A stretch of 64,000 nt of DNA, taken from the NCBI GenBank assembly GCA_963678675.1, contig OY783193.1, positions 7,061,394 to 7,125,393 on the forward strand, in the 5' to 3' direction. Origin of the DNA: Xiphydria camelus. Taxonomy: Eukaryota; Arthropoda; Insecta; Hymenoptera; Xiphydriidae. The translations under genes were made by a program, and so were the position numbers. The notes below the pieces were generated by a model. The model saw only the letters and a list, made by a program, of their open reading frames with translations. It was not told the DNA's origin and did not search any database. This document shows, one piece after another, positions 42,793 through 55,130 of this stretch; positions within the stretch are counted from its first letter, which is position 1, and each line of letters starts with the position of its first letter.

Positions 42793-44233
42793 TACGTCCT
42801 TCCCTCCACCCGTTATAATCAACTCGTCGTGTCGAAAGAAACGAAAACTCGTCTCTTCGATCTCGTCGATTCGACGGAACGGAAGAATCACCGGGAACAA
42901 ACTTTTCCACGGTATCGCGGCGAAGCGGTTGCAAGGCTGGAAGGACGCGAGATCGCGGCTCGGTGCACGTACGACCCCTTCCCCTCCGCCCCACGACACA
43001 CTCACCGTTTCCAGGATCAACAAAGCGCGCGGGTACGTAAGAAACTTTCGAATCGGTCGCCCCCTTAAAATTCACCGCGGCGCTTTCCGCCGGAAATCGA
43101 TATTTTTACGAGCCTCCGGTAAGTAGAAACGGCCCGCCCATAGGCGGCCGCCGATAAACCTCGCGCGTATAGCGGAAGTTATACACGGTTCGCCGAGCCG
43201 AATTCGCGCGGAGGATGGAATTTCGACGGGCAATCGCGCTTCTAATTCTCAGGTCAACGATATAAATTGCCAAGGACGATTGTTGCCGGGGGGCCGTTCG
43301 GCGAGAGAGGGCGGCGGCCGCCATTCCCGGAACAGCCCTCTCGAACCCCAATAACTTTTGGTAAACGGTAAAATCGTTGGTGCCCACCCCCGCCCACTCG
43401 GCCTTCGCCGCACGCCGGGTAGATCCGGCGCGGCGTACGGCGGTTAAATAATAATTTGACTGGCGTCAGTCAGCTCACGTGCTAAACTTTATTGGAATTG
43501 GGCCTCGTAATCTTGCTACACATTTCCCCAGATGCAGAGGCCGACGAAAATGTAGCGGTTTATATCTATATGTGCCCTATACATACACCGGGACGCGTCT
43601 TCGCGCGCCGCGGGGACAAATGGGAATCGGGGGATCTAATCTGACGGCTTACCTAACGCTAATATCTCGGGCGACCTCTTAAGGTGCTCCTCGAGAGTGC
43701 CTCTATCCCTCTCTCTCTTCTCATTGCCGGGGAGAACTGCTCTCTTGGATGAGACGCGGTGGATTTCGATTTTACGTCATGTTACCCATCGCATTAGAAA
43801 GTGTCCGTTACGCGTGGGGCTGAAGGGAGGATGTTGGTAAGGAAGAGGAAGGAGGGTCGAAGTAGGCGGTGGAGGAGAAACAGAGACGAGCAGGCATTTC
43901 GACCATACAAATGGCCGCACCGTAACGGTCCACACCCTACGCCCGCATTTTTCATCGAGTTTTATGCAAGAGTTATATTTTACGTCGCGGAACGAGGAGA
44001 AAAATCGTCCCTCGAAGGAGGAAGACGCGTCAGTCTCGATCGTCGTCACGAAACCAAGCGCGCGCGCACATTCGCTCGCTCGACTCTCGAAGGGAGAGAG
44101 GAAGGTTCTAACCTCCTGATAATTTAGGAATTGTTACGTACTTCGTAAGAGGATTTGTAGCAATGTGTATATTTGGCTGTAAATATGCAGAAAAAAATAT
44201 AAATAAATTTGTAAACGCATCTAGCCCCTATAA
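42793..44233. other. CpG-rich block without a recognisable gene
   Basis: Frames of 65-108 aa overlap on both strands from 42760 to 44127; several start inside the adjacent MITE. The segment around 43080-43340 is G+C-rich. No domain was recognised. Confidence 0.4.
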
Positions 44234-44460
44234 CACGGGAAAAAATAAATCGTAGCATTTTTACAAAGTTTATGGTGAATCTCGGAATAAGGCCAATTTA
44301 TCGTTACGATAACAATTTCAGTAAAAATTATAGTAAAACTTGTAAAAGTTGCAGACGTTGCTGTAATTTTTACAAAAATTGTAATTATCGTAAAGATAAA
44401 CTGTTCCTGTCCCGAAATTTACCATAAACTTGGTATGTGCTACGATTTTTTTTTTCCGTG
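44234..44460. mobile_element. Family H TIR element, single copy
   Basis: CACGGGAAAAAATAAATCGTAGCA at the left mirrors TGCTACGATTTTTTTTTTCCGTG at the right. Inner blocks AAAGTTTATGGT and ACCATAAACTTGG also pair, as do TTTATCGTTACGATAACAATT and AATTATCGTAAAGATAAAC. The arms cover most of its 227 bp. It is non-coding. Confidence 0.82.
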
Positions 44461-44705
44461 AACAAAACGTATTACTGAGAGATGGAAATAAGACATAAAT
44501 GGAACTAACTATCAAACAGAACGAAGTTTTTGATGAATAAAACTGACACAATCTCCGAAATATTTCGTCCCAATAAGCGGATATCGAAATAAAACTTAAA
44601 ATCCTTGCATAAATTTAATTATGCCGTATTTATATCGAACGTATTCCATTGAAATCGAACGAATAATTCAGCCAAGAATCTTCTTTCGATACACAACTGC
44701 ATTTA

Positions 44706-44907
44706 CCCAGGCGGAGAGAAATTCTATATATTATCTATATAATCCATATGATGTGGTTTTGGTCACATATGGATTATACATGATTTATACCTTAACTATA
44801 TAGAGACTATTTATGGGTTATACAAACATTTAATAAAAAATCTGTATACAGTCCTTACATGATTAATATAGAAATTCGCCAGTTAATACAAAACTTTTCC
44901 GCCTGGG
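44706..44907 (-). mobile_element. Family I MITE, copy 2 (reverse orientation)
   Basis: The ends CCCAGGCGGAGAG and CTTTTCCGCCTGGG are flanked by TA on both sides. Read on the minus strand, TTTCTATATTAATCATG, AAGGACTGTATACAGATTTTT and AAATGTTTGTATAA follow the order of the copy at 6721-6942. Confidence 0.85.
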
Positions 44908-44909
44908 TA

Positions 44910-47009
44910 TACTTTCGTGAGGACGCTAATACGATCGCAAATCGCCCCATAATAGTTTCCATCCCCATCAGCAGAGACCGACGCTCCAACCACGCCGACG
45001 GATATCTCGTCGAGCACCGACGAGGTTTCTCGCTTAATAGAGATTTACGATAAATTGCAAGGAGCAATTACCGAACTAGCCGGTAACCCTCCCTCGGCGC
45101 ATAGGCCTGACCCTCGTGTAGCGCAGGGTTTACAGCGGATCTGAGCGCGCAGCTCGTGTACCACCCACTCCCCGATCCGCGACCCTTGAACGCACGTCAC
45201 GTGCACGCGCTCGCGGCGTACTCGCAGGGGCAGACAGAGACACGCGTGCCGGAGCGTGCGGATTCCGGTTACTAAAAAGCAGCTTTGGCGGGGGGAAGAA
45301 AGTGAGATTGACGGAAAAATGGAGGGAATAGGAAGAGAGAGAGAAAGACGACGGGCTTTCACCTTCCTTTGTATTCGCCGAGGGGTGCGCGCGCGTGAAG
45401 GAGAACAAAATGTATTCCAGGGAGGAAGTTACCTGTTAAACTTTATTTCGCCCCGCGCGAGGACACGATGTCGCGACGGCGTAGGGTGCTCGCGCGTCAA
45501 AGGGAACAAACATTTTTGAGCCTTCGTGCATCGCCCCGAATTCGACGGGGGATTATATCGAGAGGGAGTGAATCAAGAGGTGGTGTGCGAGGGTAAAACG
45601 TCGCAGTGGAAATAAATACAGGGAAATGGAGGGCGCTCGACCACGCGATGGAACGAATGCGTTCGGAAGTTTCGTTTGGACCGGGTTTGCAGTAGTATAA
45701 ATTACAGTAGTGGTATTAATATAGCATAATGACCTCGCTGAGTGTATTGGAAGCAAAAATACTTCGCTTATATGAATCATCCCGTAAATAGAGACGTCGC
45801 TGTAGCTACGGTAAACGACGAAACGAAGCGATGCGCAATAATAACGCGACTGGAGGGAGAGGAAGAGAAAGAGGAAAAGGGAGAAGAGAAAGAGAAAAAG
45901 AGACAAATAAACAGATAGATAAATAGGCGGATAGATAAATAAATAGATAGATAGACGGATAGAAAGAGAAAGAGAGAAGGAGAAGCATTTGTTAGCACTG
46001 AGACTAGGTCTCCTAAGATTTCAACAACAAATACAGAGAAAAATACCGAGTAATACAAAATAACACAATGAAAAAAAATAAATAAATATAGAATGAAATA
46101 ATAGGTACAATATATATAATATACTTACAAAACAATACATGCAATTCAATAATACAAAGTAATAGAGAAAGAAAAATACAGAGAGACTAATAATAAGTCT
46201 GACGTGCAAAAGGCTCCCGTAAGAGACAGAGAGAGAAAGAGAGGGGGGAGAAACCCGGTGTAGCTACTTCTCGGTTGGAACGCGGAAAGCGAGAGAGCAG
46301 CCGAGTATTAAACGATGCACGTACGAAGCTTAAACGGAGCTTTATATGAGATCCTCGCTATGATTAATAATTCTCCTCCCTCCCACGTCCTCATTAGATA
46401 CACCCCCCCGTCTTCATCCTGTAAACCTTGGGATCTGTTGGGTTATGCACTAAGGTCTCTTCACCCGTAGCCCTTCCAGTAGATGCTCTTCTCTCGCGCG
46501 TCGGGGATATTAATTCCCATTCCCATAGAAGCCTCGCGCGAGACGCGCGGCTGGGGTACGTCCCGGTCGTACATAGCGAGAGTCCGAGAATTTCGGCGCG
46601 ATCGAATTGCTCCGCGACTCTACGGGATCGGCGTGACGAAACGAGAGGTGCGAATTTCTCGCGGACTAGCGTCGATCGACGACGGAATTCTCTCAACGCG
46701 TCGACGGGAGAATCGCGTCAACGATCGGCCACCAAATCCAATAGTCAGCCGCGTCACTATCTCCTCCTCGTTAATGGAATAGAGTGAACCGGCGCTTCTA
46801 CTCTGGTCGCAGAGAGGTGTCCACTTCAATCACGATTACTACATTAACGATGAACTTTCGCGATAAAATTGGTCGAATGCTTTTCAACGATATTATTTCC
46901 GTGTACAGAACGGTCCTGTAGCCATGCAGGTCGAAAATTCACGGGGGAATGGAATAATCGAGATTGCATCTGCGTCGAGCGCGACGACTCACAGCTTCTG
47001 TTTACGTGC
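44910..47009. repeat. Mixed block with a long purine-rich tract and GATA microsatellite
   Basis: From about 45850 to 46010 the plus strand is nearly all purine (GA-rich). It includes a degenerate GATA/AATA tract at 45911-45962, then A+T-rich simple sequence to about 46200. Minus-strand frames of 60-117 aa here read F/L/S/Y low complexity and are artefacts. The CpG-rich parts at 45070-45600 and 46440-46790 show no domain. Confidence 0.6.
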
Positions 47010-47571
47010 ATATATAATAAAAATAGTAATAATAGGAAGAATAATGAGTTTTATCAGAAAGGAAAAAAAGACACGTGTGACCATACCATCGCATCAAAAT
47101 TTTCTATCAATGAAAAAAGAGCTTGGCGTACGATTAACGTTAATGAAGCCACCAGGTTAGTATAGAAAAAAATCGAATAAAAATATTCATTAGGTAATAT
47201 TTACGAGAATTCTCCGTCACTATTAGCCACAGATGAATATAAATTTGACCGACTATTGGATGGCAATCAGCCCTCGTTGCAACTACCCCACTATAAATAA
47301 TAATAATAGGAAGAAGAATGAGTTTTATTAGAAAAAAATAAAGAGACACGTATTACCAAACTATCACAAATCATCATTTTATATCAACGAAAAAAGAGTA
47401 TGGCGAATGATTAAGGTTAATGAAGCTACTCGGTTCGTATCCAAAAAAAAAGCGAATAAAAATATTCATTAGGTAATATTGACGAGAATTCTCCATCGCT
47501 GTGTTAGCCGAAAATAAATATAAATTTAACCGACTATTGGATAACAGCCCGGCCCTCGTTGCAATTACCCC
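47010..47571. repeat. Two-unit tandem duplication, period about 275 bp
   Basis: AATAGGAAGAATAATGAGTTTTATC at 47031 is repeated as AATAGGAAGAAGAATGAGTTTTAT at 47305. Long matching blocks follow: AGAGACACGT-like, CAATGAAAAAAGAG / CAACGAAAAAAGAG, GGTTAATGAAGC-like, CGAATAAAAATATTCATTAGG, GACCGACTATTGGAT-like and CCCTCGTTGCAA. Identity is high enough to suggest a fairly recent event. No frame is conserved between units. Confidence 0.9.
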
Positions 47572-49084
47572 ATATATTCCTATACACTACATAGCTTTCG
47601 TGTAAATCGGCTCGTTTCCTCGGCACGGTCAGTCGACCACCTTTGACGTACTGCCACTCGGCATGCGTCGCGCGTACCTGCTCGCGCTCCACCGACCAAA
47701 CCACCCCTCGGATTAATAACGCCGAGAACGTGATTACGCCGTCGGTACAACGGTGAGGTTTTCCGTCTCGCAGCAGGTGTCCCGCCGGACGTCCGACCCG
47801 CCGCACGATATGACGCTGATTCATTTCAATTTATGGGACAAAGCGCGCGCGTATCTCGCGTACGATATCATTTCCTCTGTTTACCGCTCGTCTTACGGAA
47901 TTCGAAGGGGTTGCGCGAGATGGTTACGGGCGATTCGCGGCTGGGGTTCACCGAGCCGCCGGTTCACGTTCGACGCTCGTTTAACCGCTTCGTATCGATT
48001 GCAAGCAAACTGCGAAAGGTTCGTATACGGGAGGAGGAAGAGGGACAGAGACGGCAGCCGGAGGGAGGGGGAAACCAGGGGCGGCGAATGAGCGAGCAGG
48101 TGCTTCTGCGAAAGGAGGACGGGGCGAGACGCGGGATCTCTGCATCTGACTATTAAAAAAAGCCCTAACGTTGCATCTCTGTACAACGCGGCAATCCGTT
48201 GAAGTTTGGGGTCGAAGTTGGAGCTGCGCCGGAGGGGGGAGCGAAGGTCTGCCGGTGGCAGCAAGCAGCAGCTCTTTCTGATGGATTGGCTCTCCCACGC
48301 CCCTTGATTCCCTTCCAATCCCACTCCAATCCACTCCTTCCACTCCCCCCGGCACACGCTATACTTCCACCTCGCGCGAGCCGTAGCAGTAGCCGGCTAA
48401 ACTCACGGCAGCCACTCACGAAACCCCGACGCAAGCTGCAGGTAAGTAATGAGGCCCGGCACGTCAAAGATCACGAAGCTCTCCCCCCGATGGCTATACC
48501 CTCCTCTCTCCTGTAGGTCTGGTTCTCTATTTTACTTAGATCGCGGTGTGCTTCTCGTCTTCAAAATGCCGATTTTTACAAGATGCAATCTCTGAGAAAA
48601 CGACTTTTAGCCTATACTGATTTAGCAAGTATTTCTTTAGCCATATCAATAATCGCAAATTTTATAGTATGTTATATGCTTACGCTGAGAGAAAAGAAGC
48701 AGTACAATGTACTATTTTCGATGGGTTGCTAAAAAATATAATACCAGATTATTAGTCAACTGAAGCAGTAATAAACCATGATTTCCTGATAAAAATAATA
48801 ATATATAATACTATTTTGTAATAGTAAGATTTATTATTTCGAATTTAATATTTGGTAATAGTAAAATTAACTATTTCAAATTTACCATTTTGTCATGTAA
48901 GTATATAACAAGTATAATAAATAATTTTTTCTTGCATATTTATCACCCTTCGTACTTTTGGTTCATTGCAAAAAATAATGGTTGATCAGCGAAAGATTCT
49001 TTATTTAAAAACGAGAATGGATCTAACGTCTTGGAAAAAAACATGGCGACTTCCCTAATGAATCCAACTCAAACTGAATCTTTA
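47572..49084. other. CpG-rich block with one strong splice-donor-like site, then A+T-rich
   Basis: AGCTGCAG|GTAAGTAA at about 48435-48449 fits the 5' splice-site consensus very well. It lies at the edge of a G+C-rich block and might end an untranslated first exon. Frames of 100-154 aa overlap on both strands upstream and are not convincing. At 48814-48888 a 37-bp unit with GGTAATAGTAA(G/A)ATT occurs twice. Confidence 0.3.
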
Positions 49085-49518
49085 CACTGAGAGAAATGTT
49101 GATATTGTAGTAAAACCAATCATAATCGCAAGGTTCAATTTTCCTGATTGCTAGTAGCACATTTATGATTAAACAGGTCATGCATGCGGTTGAAATAACT
49201 TTCGTTGCATGCTCATAGTAACAACGAGGTTATAATTTGTGAAAGCCATGCACCATGGTTCAATTAACCACAAAAGTATATCAATAATATTACTGCATGG
49301 TAGAGTCAACTATATAAAAAAAAAAAGGTTGGGAACACTTATCGACCATGCTGCAAGTTGACCTGGTTACAGCAATCCTGATCTCGTGTTACTATAACCA
49401 GTCGAGATAATTCCAGAATCTCACTGTATAGGACAACTATAGAATTATGGCTGGCGTCAAAATCGACTACAATTCCTAGTTAAATTATAGTTCTTTCAAC
49501 CAGATTTTTCTCAGAGTG
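49085..49518 (-). mobile_element. Family B MITE, copy 2 (reverse orientation)
   Basis: The ends CACTGAGAGAAATGTTGATAT and ACCAGATTTTTCTCAGAGTG are flanked by TA on both sides. In reverse complement it follows the copy at 9571 through TGACGCCA, CTCGTGTTACTATAACCAG, ATCGACCATGCTGCAAGTTGA and AGCCATGCACCATGG. An 11-bp A run lies near 49317. Confidence 0.88.
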
Positions 49519-50887
49519 TAATATTTCGAAAATCTTTTAGTTACATAAATAACGAGATCGGAGGAAAGAATCTAGTATAACGTCAGTCAGTCGAGATAAT
49601 TCCGAGAATGTATTAATTTCCAACACGTGCCAGGAGAAAAAGGAACAATTACAGTCCCCCGCGAAAGTCAAAGCCAACGAACCGTGAGATTCTCTCGTGT
49701 CTCGCCGACGTCTAGGTCACGTATGGTCCAGCGAAGAAGAATCGAGGACTCAACCACGTCTCTGGTCTCCCCACGCGCACGAGGCGGGAACCTGCTGCGC
49801 GGAATCGACAAGGAGATTCACCCCCCGTCTCTCCACGCCACCTCCACTCGTCCCACCGTCTCGCTCACCCCTTCGCCGCGCAAAAATTCTCTTCTGCCGC
49901 GAAATAAAATGCTCGGCGTCTCTCATTCGTCCTCCTGTCTCTCGCGGCGGTCAAATTAACCCCTGGCAAATTGGATCATGAAATCTTTTCAGGGTATCAG
50001 ACGCGGGATCAACTTTTAATGAAACCGGGGATCATAGGGTTTAAGATATTTACTTTATATTTCAACACCCTTCGCCGGCTCAATTCTATGAAACCCTCCT
50101 GCTCGATCCCTCCCCCCTCCGGCAACGCAACTCCACCACCCCCGTTCCATCCTCCGCCACTGTTTCTCTCTCTCTCGCTCTTCATCCGACTCCTCGCCGA
50201 TCCCTCGCCATTTTCGCTCCCATCCACGCGGATTCAGCTCTTTACAGCCCGATTCTTCAATCTCGCATCGCAGTAAAAGCTACAGATTTTACGATCCGTC
50301 GAGGCGCGGAGGAAGCCTCGACGACGATGACGCTCGTAGCGCCCCTCCTCGCGGCGTTCCTCTCGGCGTCCTTGCCCGAAACTCTGAAATTCCTCGACAA
50401 TCTCGCCGCTTTTTTCTCCTCGGCTCGTCGGTGGCTCTCGTAAAAAAAAAAACTGAAGAAACTCGATTCGCAGCGAAACGGGAATATATGACACTTCCTG
50501 ACGTGCCTCGGCTTTATACCCGAGAAAGCTATCTTCGTGTGTATAAACTTTGAACTTCAAGCTCGTTAGTTCATCAATTATACACCAGTAACCTTCGCGG
50601 GCTTTGTTCTTCCGTTCTTCTTCGCTTTTTCCTCGCTCTCGCTTATTTCATTCGCTCGCTTTTATTCCGCCTCTGCTCTCTTTCACATCTTTTTTGCGTT
50701 CGCTACTTAATTTGCAAGTTGATCGTTCGAAGCGAGTTTAAAAGCGGTTTCGGCTGGAGAACTTCCTCGCGGGTAATTCGTACGGAAATAAATCATTTCT
50801 TCGTCTGTCCGGTGCGTGACGAGAAGGTTTATTTACTGCGCTCCGAGTCGAAAAATTTAATCTTACTTTGATGCTTCTAATTCTTCA
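49519..50887. other. Mixed block, no gene identified
   Basis: Positions 49640-50560 are C-rich on the plus strand, with frames of 72-110 aa on both strands and no domain. Positions 50570-50880 hold CT-rich simple sequence. Nothing else was recognised. Confidence 0.35.
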
Positions 50888-51172
50888 TTCGTGATATCGT
50901 TGGCCTGCTCAGCCCGTAAGTTCCTCTTTTAAAACTAAAGTTCGGTAAAATGGCCAATAATGGACCATTTTTAAGTTCAACGTAGGATTTCAATAAATGA
51001 AAAATCAACCTACTGCAAATCTAAAATATAATAGTAGGTTTAAAATTCCGACACGCGGGAATCCACGTCCTTCGCGTTAAGCCTAAAAATGATCAGTTAT
51101 TGGCAATCCCACCCAACTTTAGATTCAAAAGAAGGGCTTACAGGCTGAGCTAGGCCAATGATATCACGATTA
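50888..51172. mobile_element. Foldback element with about 100-bp arms
   Basis: GTGATATCGTTGGCCTGCTC and AGCCCGTAAGTTCC at the left mirror GGGCTTACAGGCTGAGC and TAGGCCAATGATATCAC at the right. Inner pairs such as AAAACTAAAGTT / AACTTTAGATTC and GGCCAATAATGG / CAGTTATTGGCA continue the arms. A short centre of about 80 bp separates them. It is non-coding. Confidence 0.85.
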
Positions 51173-52080
51173 GAGCTATATTTTTCGACTCGAAACCCCT
51201 GCAGCTTGTCGATGCGGCAAATATGTATACGAGCGATTTTTACGAAAAGAAAAATAAAGAGGCTGAATACTTCATTCACTTGCAAATAATCCAAATTACC
51301 CTATCAATTCGTAATTACTGTATCGATAGATAATTTAACACCGGAATGAAGTCACGTCTTAAATACATATTACGAAGACGGCCTCGAGACAGCTAATGAA
51401 AGATCTCACATGTACCTTGAGAGATAGACGTAATTAAACCCCGAAACTTGGTTATATGAATACCGAAATGGCTCTAAACCTGGCTTCAGATGTAGACGGT
51501 ATGTACAACGGTACGACTGCATGTAGCCAATGAAAGGACGCCCTCCTGGAATTAATTTCCCACCCCCTCGTTGACTGCTGCAGTACCGTTCCGCTTGCAT
51601 TTGAAGCCGGCCTGAGAACCTTCGGAAGACAATTTTGAGGCAAAGCCTTCATCCAATATTGGCAGGTACTATGCGTATATTTACGAATAATTAGAAGAGC
51701 CACGACCGATCAAAGTAGGTACATGCATATTTTCGTCCACTGAATCCGCAAAATCGCACCCGTTGTTTCATTACGCCACTATCTTCTCGTTAATTCCGCG
51801 CAGTAACTATTATGAAGGCGCTCGTTCACAAGCAAGAAATTGCGTGCTGAACGGCAACATCGATTCGACGACGATATCGTGACGCGGCGGACTGCACGGG
51901 CTTATACAGGTGGTAATACGCGTGGAATATGAGCAAACAAGGAGAATCAACGAAGAGCGACAGGTAGATAAACGTCAAGGGTTGTCTCTCGTGTCCGCGG
52001 TTAATTTACCGAATTACTGTTCCTTTTTTTCTTCAGCAAAATAAATCTCTCTACACATACCTATGTATATCCTCTCTATA
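51173..52080. other. Unassigned sequence
   Basis: Short minus-strand frames of 64-83 aa at 51406-51703 have no recognisable domain. No repeat or RNA feature was seen. Confidence 0.35.
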
Positions 52081-52275
52081 AGACTAAACTTACTCGTCAG
52101 AAAAGAAACTTCGATTAATATTATCTCATTATCTATGGGCTTTTGGCTCATATTTATATAATCGTTTTTTGAAGATCACATTTTTATTTATAATAGTCTT
52201 ATATTGATGTAGACCAAAAGTTCATAAATAATGAGATGATGGTGATTGAAGTTTTTCTCCTGGTGAGTAAGTTTA
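52081..52275. mobile_element. Hairpin element of about 195 bp
   Basis: The left arm AGACTAAACTTACTCGTCAG, AAACTTCGATTAATATTATCT and ATTATCTATGGGCTTTTGG mirrors the right arm CCAAAAGTTCATAAATAAT, GAGATGATGGTGATTGAAGTT and GGTGAGTAAGTTTAACCT. A solitary arm of the same family is embedded in the family A copy at 32897-32978, which supports mobility. Confidence 0.78.
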
Positions 52276-52278
52276 ACC

Positions 52279-52586
52279 TCATTTTCAAAATTTTAATGTA
52301 AAATTGATAGTTCGATGATAATATCAAAACTCAAAAATTTTATAACGCGTGAGCCTTAGCATGTGTCTATATATTAATAGTTACATGTGATTGAAGGGGC
52401 AATACCATTACAGTAGGTTTACAAAACGAAAACCAATAGCGGACCAAAAACGTACCTATTTACTTGCTCCTTTAATCATGCAACCAATAATACACAGACG
52501 TATGCTAAGAATCACGCGTTATAAAATTACTGAGTTTTGAGATCATCATCGAGCCATCGACTTTATATTACAATTTTGAAAATAAG
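52279..52586. mobile_element. Foldback element of about 308 bp adjoining the 52081 hairpin
   Basis: The left arm CATTTTCAAAATTTTAATGTA, TCGATGATAATATCAAAACTC and TTTTATAACGCGTGAGCCTTA mirrors the right arm TAAGAATCACGCGTTATAAAA, GAGTTTTGAGATCATCATCGA and ATTACAATTTTGAAAATAAG. Arms of about 115 bp surround a centre with TTGAAGGGGCAATA. It begins three bases after the preceding hairpin ends. Confidence 0.8.
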
Positions 52587-53556
52587 TATAAAAAATATAC
52601 ATGATTGTGGCAAAGTTTTAATAGAAGCCCTCAGATCCTTAACAATTCGAATTTCTGCGAAAGGTTAATAATCTCATTCGCCTCGCCTCTTCTCGTCGAT
52701 TCCAAAAATCGCGGATTTGCCAGGAAAATGAATTTCCGCCCTGTATAACAATTCAGAAGGTCCTTTCGGCAGAAAATCTTTGCTTCGGAGCACAACAGTT
52801 CTCTATTTCAAATCCAAATGAGTGTAGAATCGTGCTTTTTCGCATATCCGACTCTTCTGAGCCGAGGATCGCACTATGTAGGAATACACGACCATGTACA
52901 GACTGCCTCCACGTCTCGCGAACAATACGGTCGAACGCGTTATCGAGCAAACGGTACCCGGTGTGTGTACCCCTCAACCAACGTCCCTCCTGACGCTTCA
53001 ACAGGTACACAGAGAAGACGCCGGCGTTGTCCCGTGAATTTTCTACGTAAAGCACATCTCACAATCTCAAGAAGTGCGCGACCAGATTGAAGGAATCGAA
53101 CGAAGAACGAAAGAGAGAAGAGGTGGAATACGATTGTCGACGCAACGTTCCGGAAGGAAAAAATATCCTGCAAAGATGGAAAGAGAAAAAGGCAAGGAGG
53201 CGTGGAGTGAGAGGGGGACGGGGAAGCACGGGGAAAATAGAAAAGGATTTCGTATTGGTGGCACGTGTGTGTACACGTAAGCCAGAGAAAAAAAAGAGAG
53301 AGAGAGAGATAGAGAGAGACGAGAGAAAACGAGGTCGCTGGACTACGAGAGAGATCGATGAATGGAAAACACATGTAGATGTCTTGGGGGAGGAGATATC
53401 CGTCTCCCTGTCGGCAAACATCTCTTCTTATTCCCGTCTGGACCCTTTGTATTCGGAGCACATATCACTTAAGGGTCAGGAGCCCTCAAAATAGATCCGT
53501 TTCGCGAAATAACACGTGCTGCCACGGACACCCGTCAGCGCCCTCGCATACCAATG
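52587..53556. other. Mixed block with GA-rich simple sequence
   Basis: A purine-rich stretch lies at 53285-53335. Frames of up to 173 aa (52940-53461, minus) read serine/phenylalanine/leucine across this tract and overlap plus-strand frames. No gene was recognised. Confidence 0.4.
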
Positions 53557-53959
53557 CGACGTCGCTTAAACAGTTTCCCCCGACGGTTTCCGTCGCGGAT
53601 CGGATCAGCGGAGGGACCGCGTCGACGGATCGACGTGACGAGGAGGCGATGTGTGGAAGGAGAGCGACGGTCGCGCGATCAGTGCTCCCTTTGGAGAGGA
53701 TCAGGGAGAAAAATTGGAAGCGATCCGCTATTATACGTACAGCGAGGCTTTTATTATTGTGCATGTGGGCGACGTTGCAGATTTGTTAACGATAACCGAC
53801 GTATAAAGGAGAGCCTGCGGTCTGAACGTGTGGATGCTTTTATGCTATAGACGATTGAAAAATAATTACACAGCTGGAAATGTTATATCGGAATCGGTCC
53901 ATCCAGTTTTGCTTGCTTAAATCGACTGATCCTTCATGCTAATTCAATATTCATTGCGT

Positions 53960-54230
53960 TATTTACCGACTTCAAAAAAAGAAGGAGGTTCATGATTCGA
54001 TGTGTATTTTTGTGTGTATGGGTGTATGTGTGTGTATTATAGTACTTGATATTTCCATTAAATCTGAACCGATTTCGATGATTCTTTTTTTATTTGAAAG
54101 CACACACTATCAGAGTAGTCCCATATAAATTTGATGAAAGCCTGGTGAAGACTTTCGGAGACGGAGAAGGAATCGCCTCAACGAAAACAGCAAATCACTC
54201 GCAATCAGTGCAATGGTTTAGTAAACAGCA
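53960..54230 (+). mobile_element. Possible fragment of a widespread insect repeat
   Basis: ACCGACTTCAAAAAAAGAAGG, ATCTGAACCGATTTCGATGAT, TTCTTTTTTTATTTGAAAGC and GTAGTCCCATATAAATTTGAT occur in this order. From memory, similar strings belong to a dispersed repeat found across insect genomes. I cannot name the family or its class from this piece. A TG-rich tract lies inside at about 54005-54037. Confidence 0.4.
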
Positions 54231-54770
54231 TACATTTCAACTAAAGACTGACAGATAAATAAGTCAATATATACAATGCTAGTGACATGTTAGATTTAAA
54301 TTATTCTTTTTTGTTACAACAATATCTATACTCTTTTTATTTTAACATTCTTTATGCTAATTTTATCACTAGAAATGTTAAGTTAACGCGAAGAATCGGT
54401 TGATTTTAGTATACAGAAATAAGTGAACCGATTTGAAAATAAAATGTCCGACTGTCTAGTCATCTTCTCTGATATTCAGACTTTTTCATGTACAGTCAGA
54501 ATCAGCGGAGAACCGTCAACTGATTCACGCGCGCGCGCGCGCGTACGAAGGAACTGAGAGAACCAGAGGGAAACAGGAAAAATACGTAAAAAGAGTATGT
54601 CTACACATGTATAGCGAGACCCTGTCCATTATAAAGTACAAATAGACGTCGCTGGTCACCCGCAAAGGCTGACATGGGAAAAGAAATATAGCGAAAACCC
54701 CCACTTTTCGGTCGCGCAGATATCTCATCTTCATGCGCACAGGTATCGCATTTCCCTCTCGATGGAATTC

Positions 54771-54778
54771 TATAAATA
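54771..54778 (+). promoter_or_regulatory. Candidate TATA box
   Basis: TATAAATA follows GGAATTC at the end of the second unit of the local triplication. The third unit has TATAAA at the corresponding place. Neither has a gene that I can identify downstream, so function is only a possibility. Confidence 0.2.
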
Positions 54779-55124
54779 GACAGTGATGCGTGGAGAGGCG
54801 GTAACGTTAAACGAGAAGCAACGTCGCTTAAACAATTTCCCCCGCCCAGTTTCCTCCGCGGATCGGATCAACGGAGGGACGTCGACGTGATGGAGGGACA
54901 AAGAGAGAAAGAGAGAGCGATCCGCCAACTTTTCGAAGCAGGAGAAAAGCAGGAAAACGAAAAGCGATCCCTTCGCATACCGAGGCTCTTCTCATTATGC
55001 AAGCGGACGTCGCCGGTCGTCGTCGATGGTCGACGTATAATAACGGAAATCCATTTTTCGGTCGCGCCGATGTTCCCTTTTTCGTTATAGATATACGTAT
55101 CGCGTTTCCGTCTCGACGGGATCC

Positions 55125-55130
55125 TATAAA
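55125..55130 (+). promoter_or_regulatory. Candidate TATA box in the duplicated unit
   Basis: TATAAA follows GGATCC, paralogous to the TATAAATA at 54771. The downstream segment GACGGCGACGCGTAGACAGG corresponds to GACAGTGATGCGTGGAGAGG in the other unit. No initiator or coding start can be assigned with confidence. Confidence 0.2.

Noticed and set aside
45850..46058. Minus-strand frames of 60-117 aa resembling membrane proteins (F/L/S/Y-rich)
   Set aside because: They are translations of a purine-rich GA/GATA simple-sequence tract.
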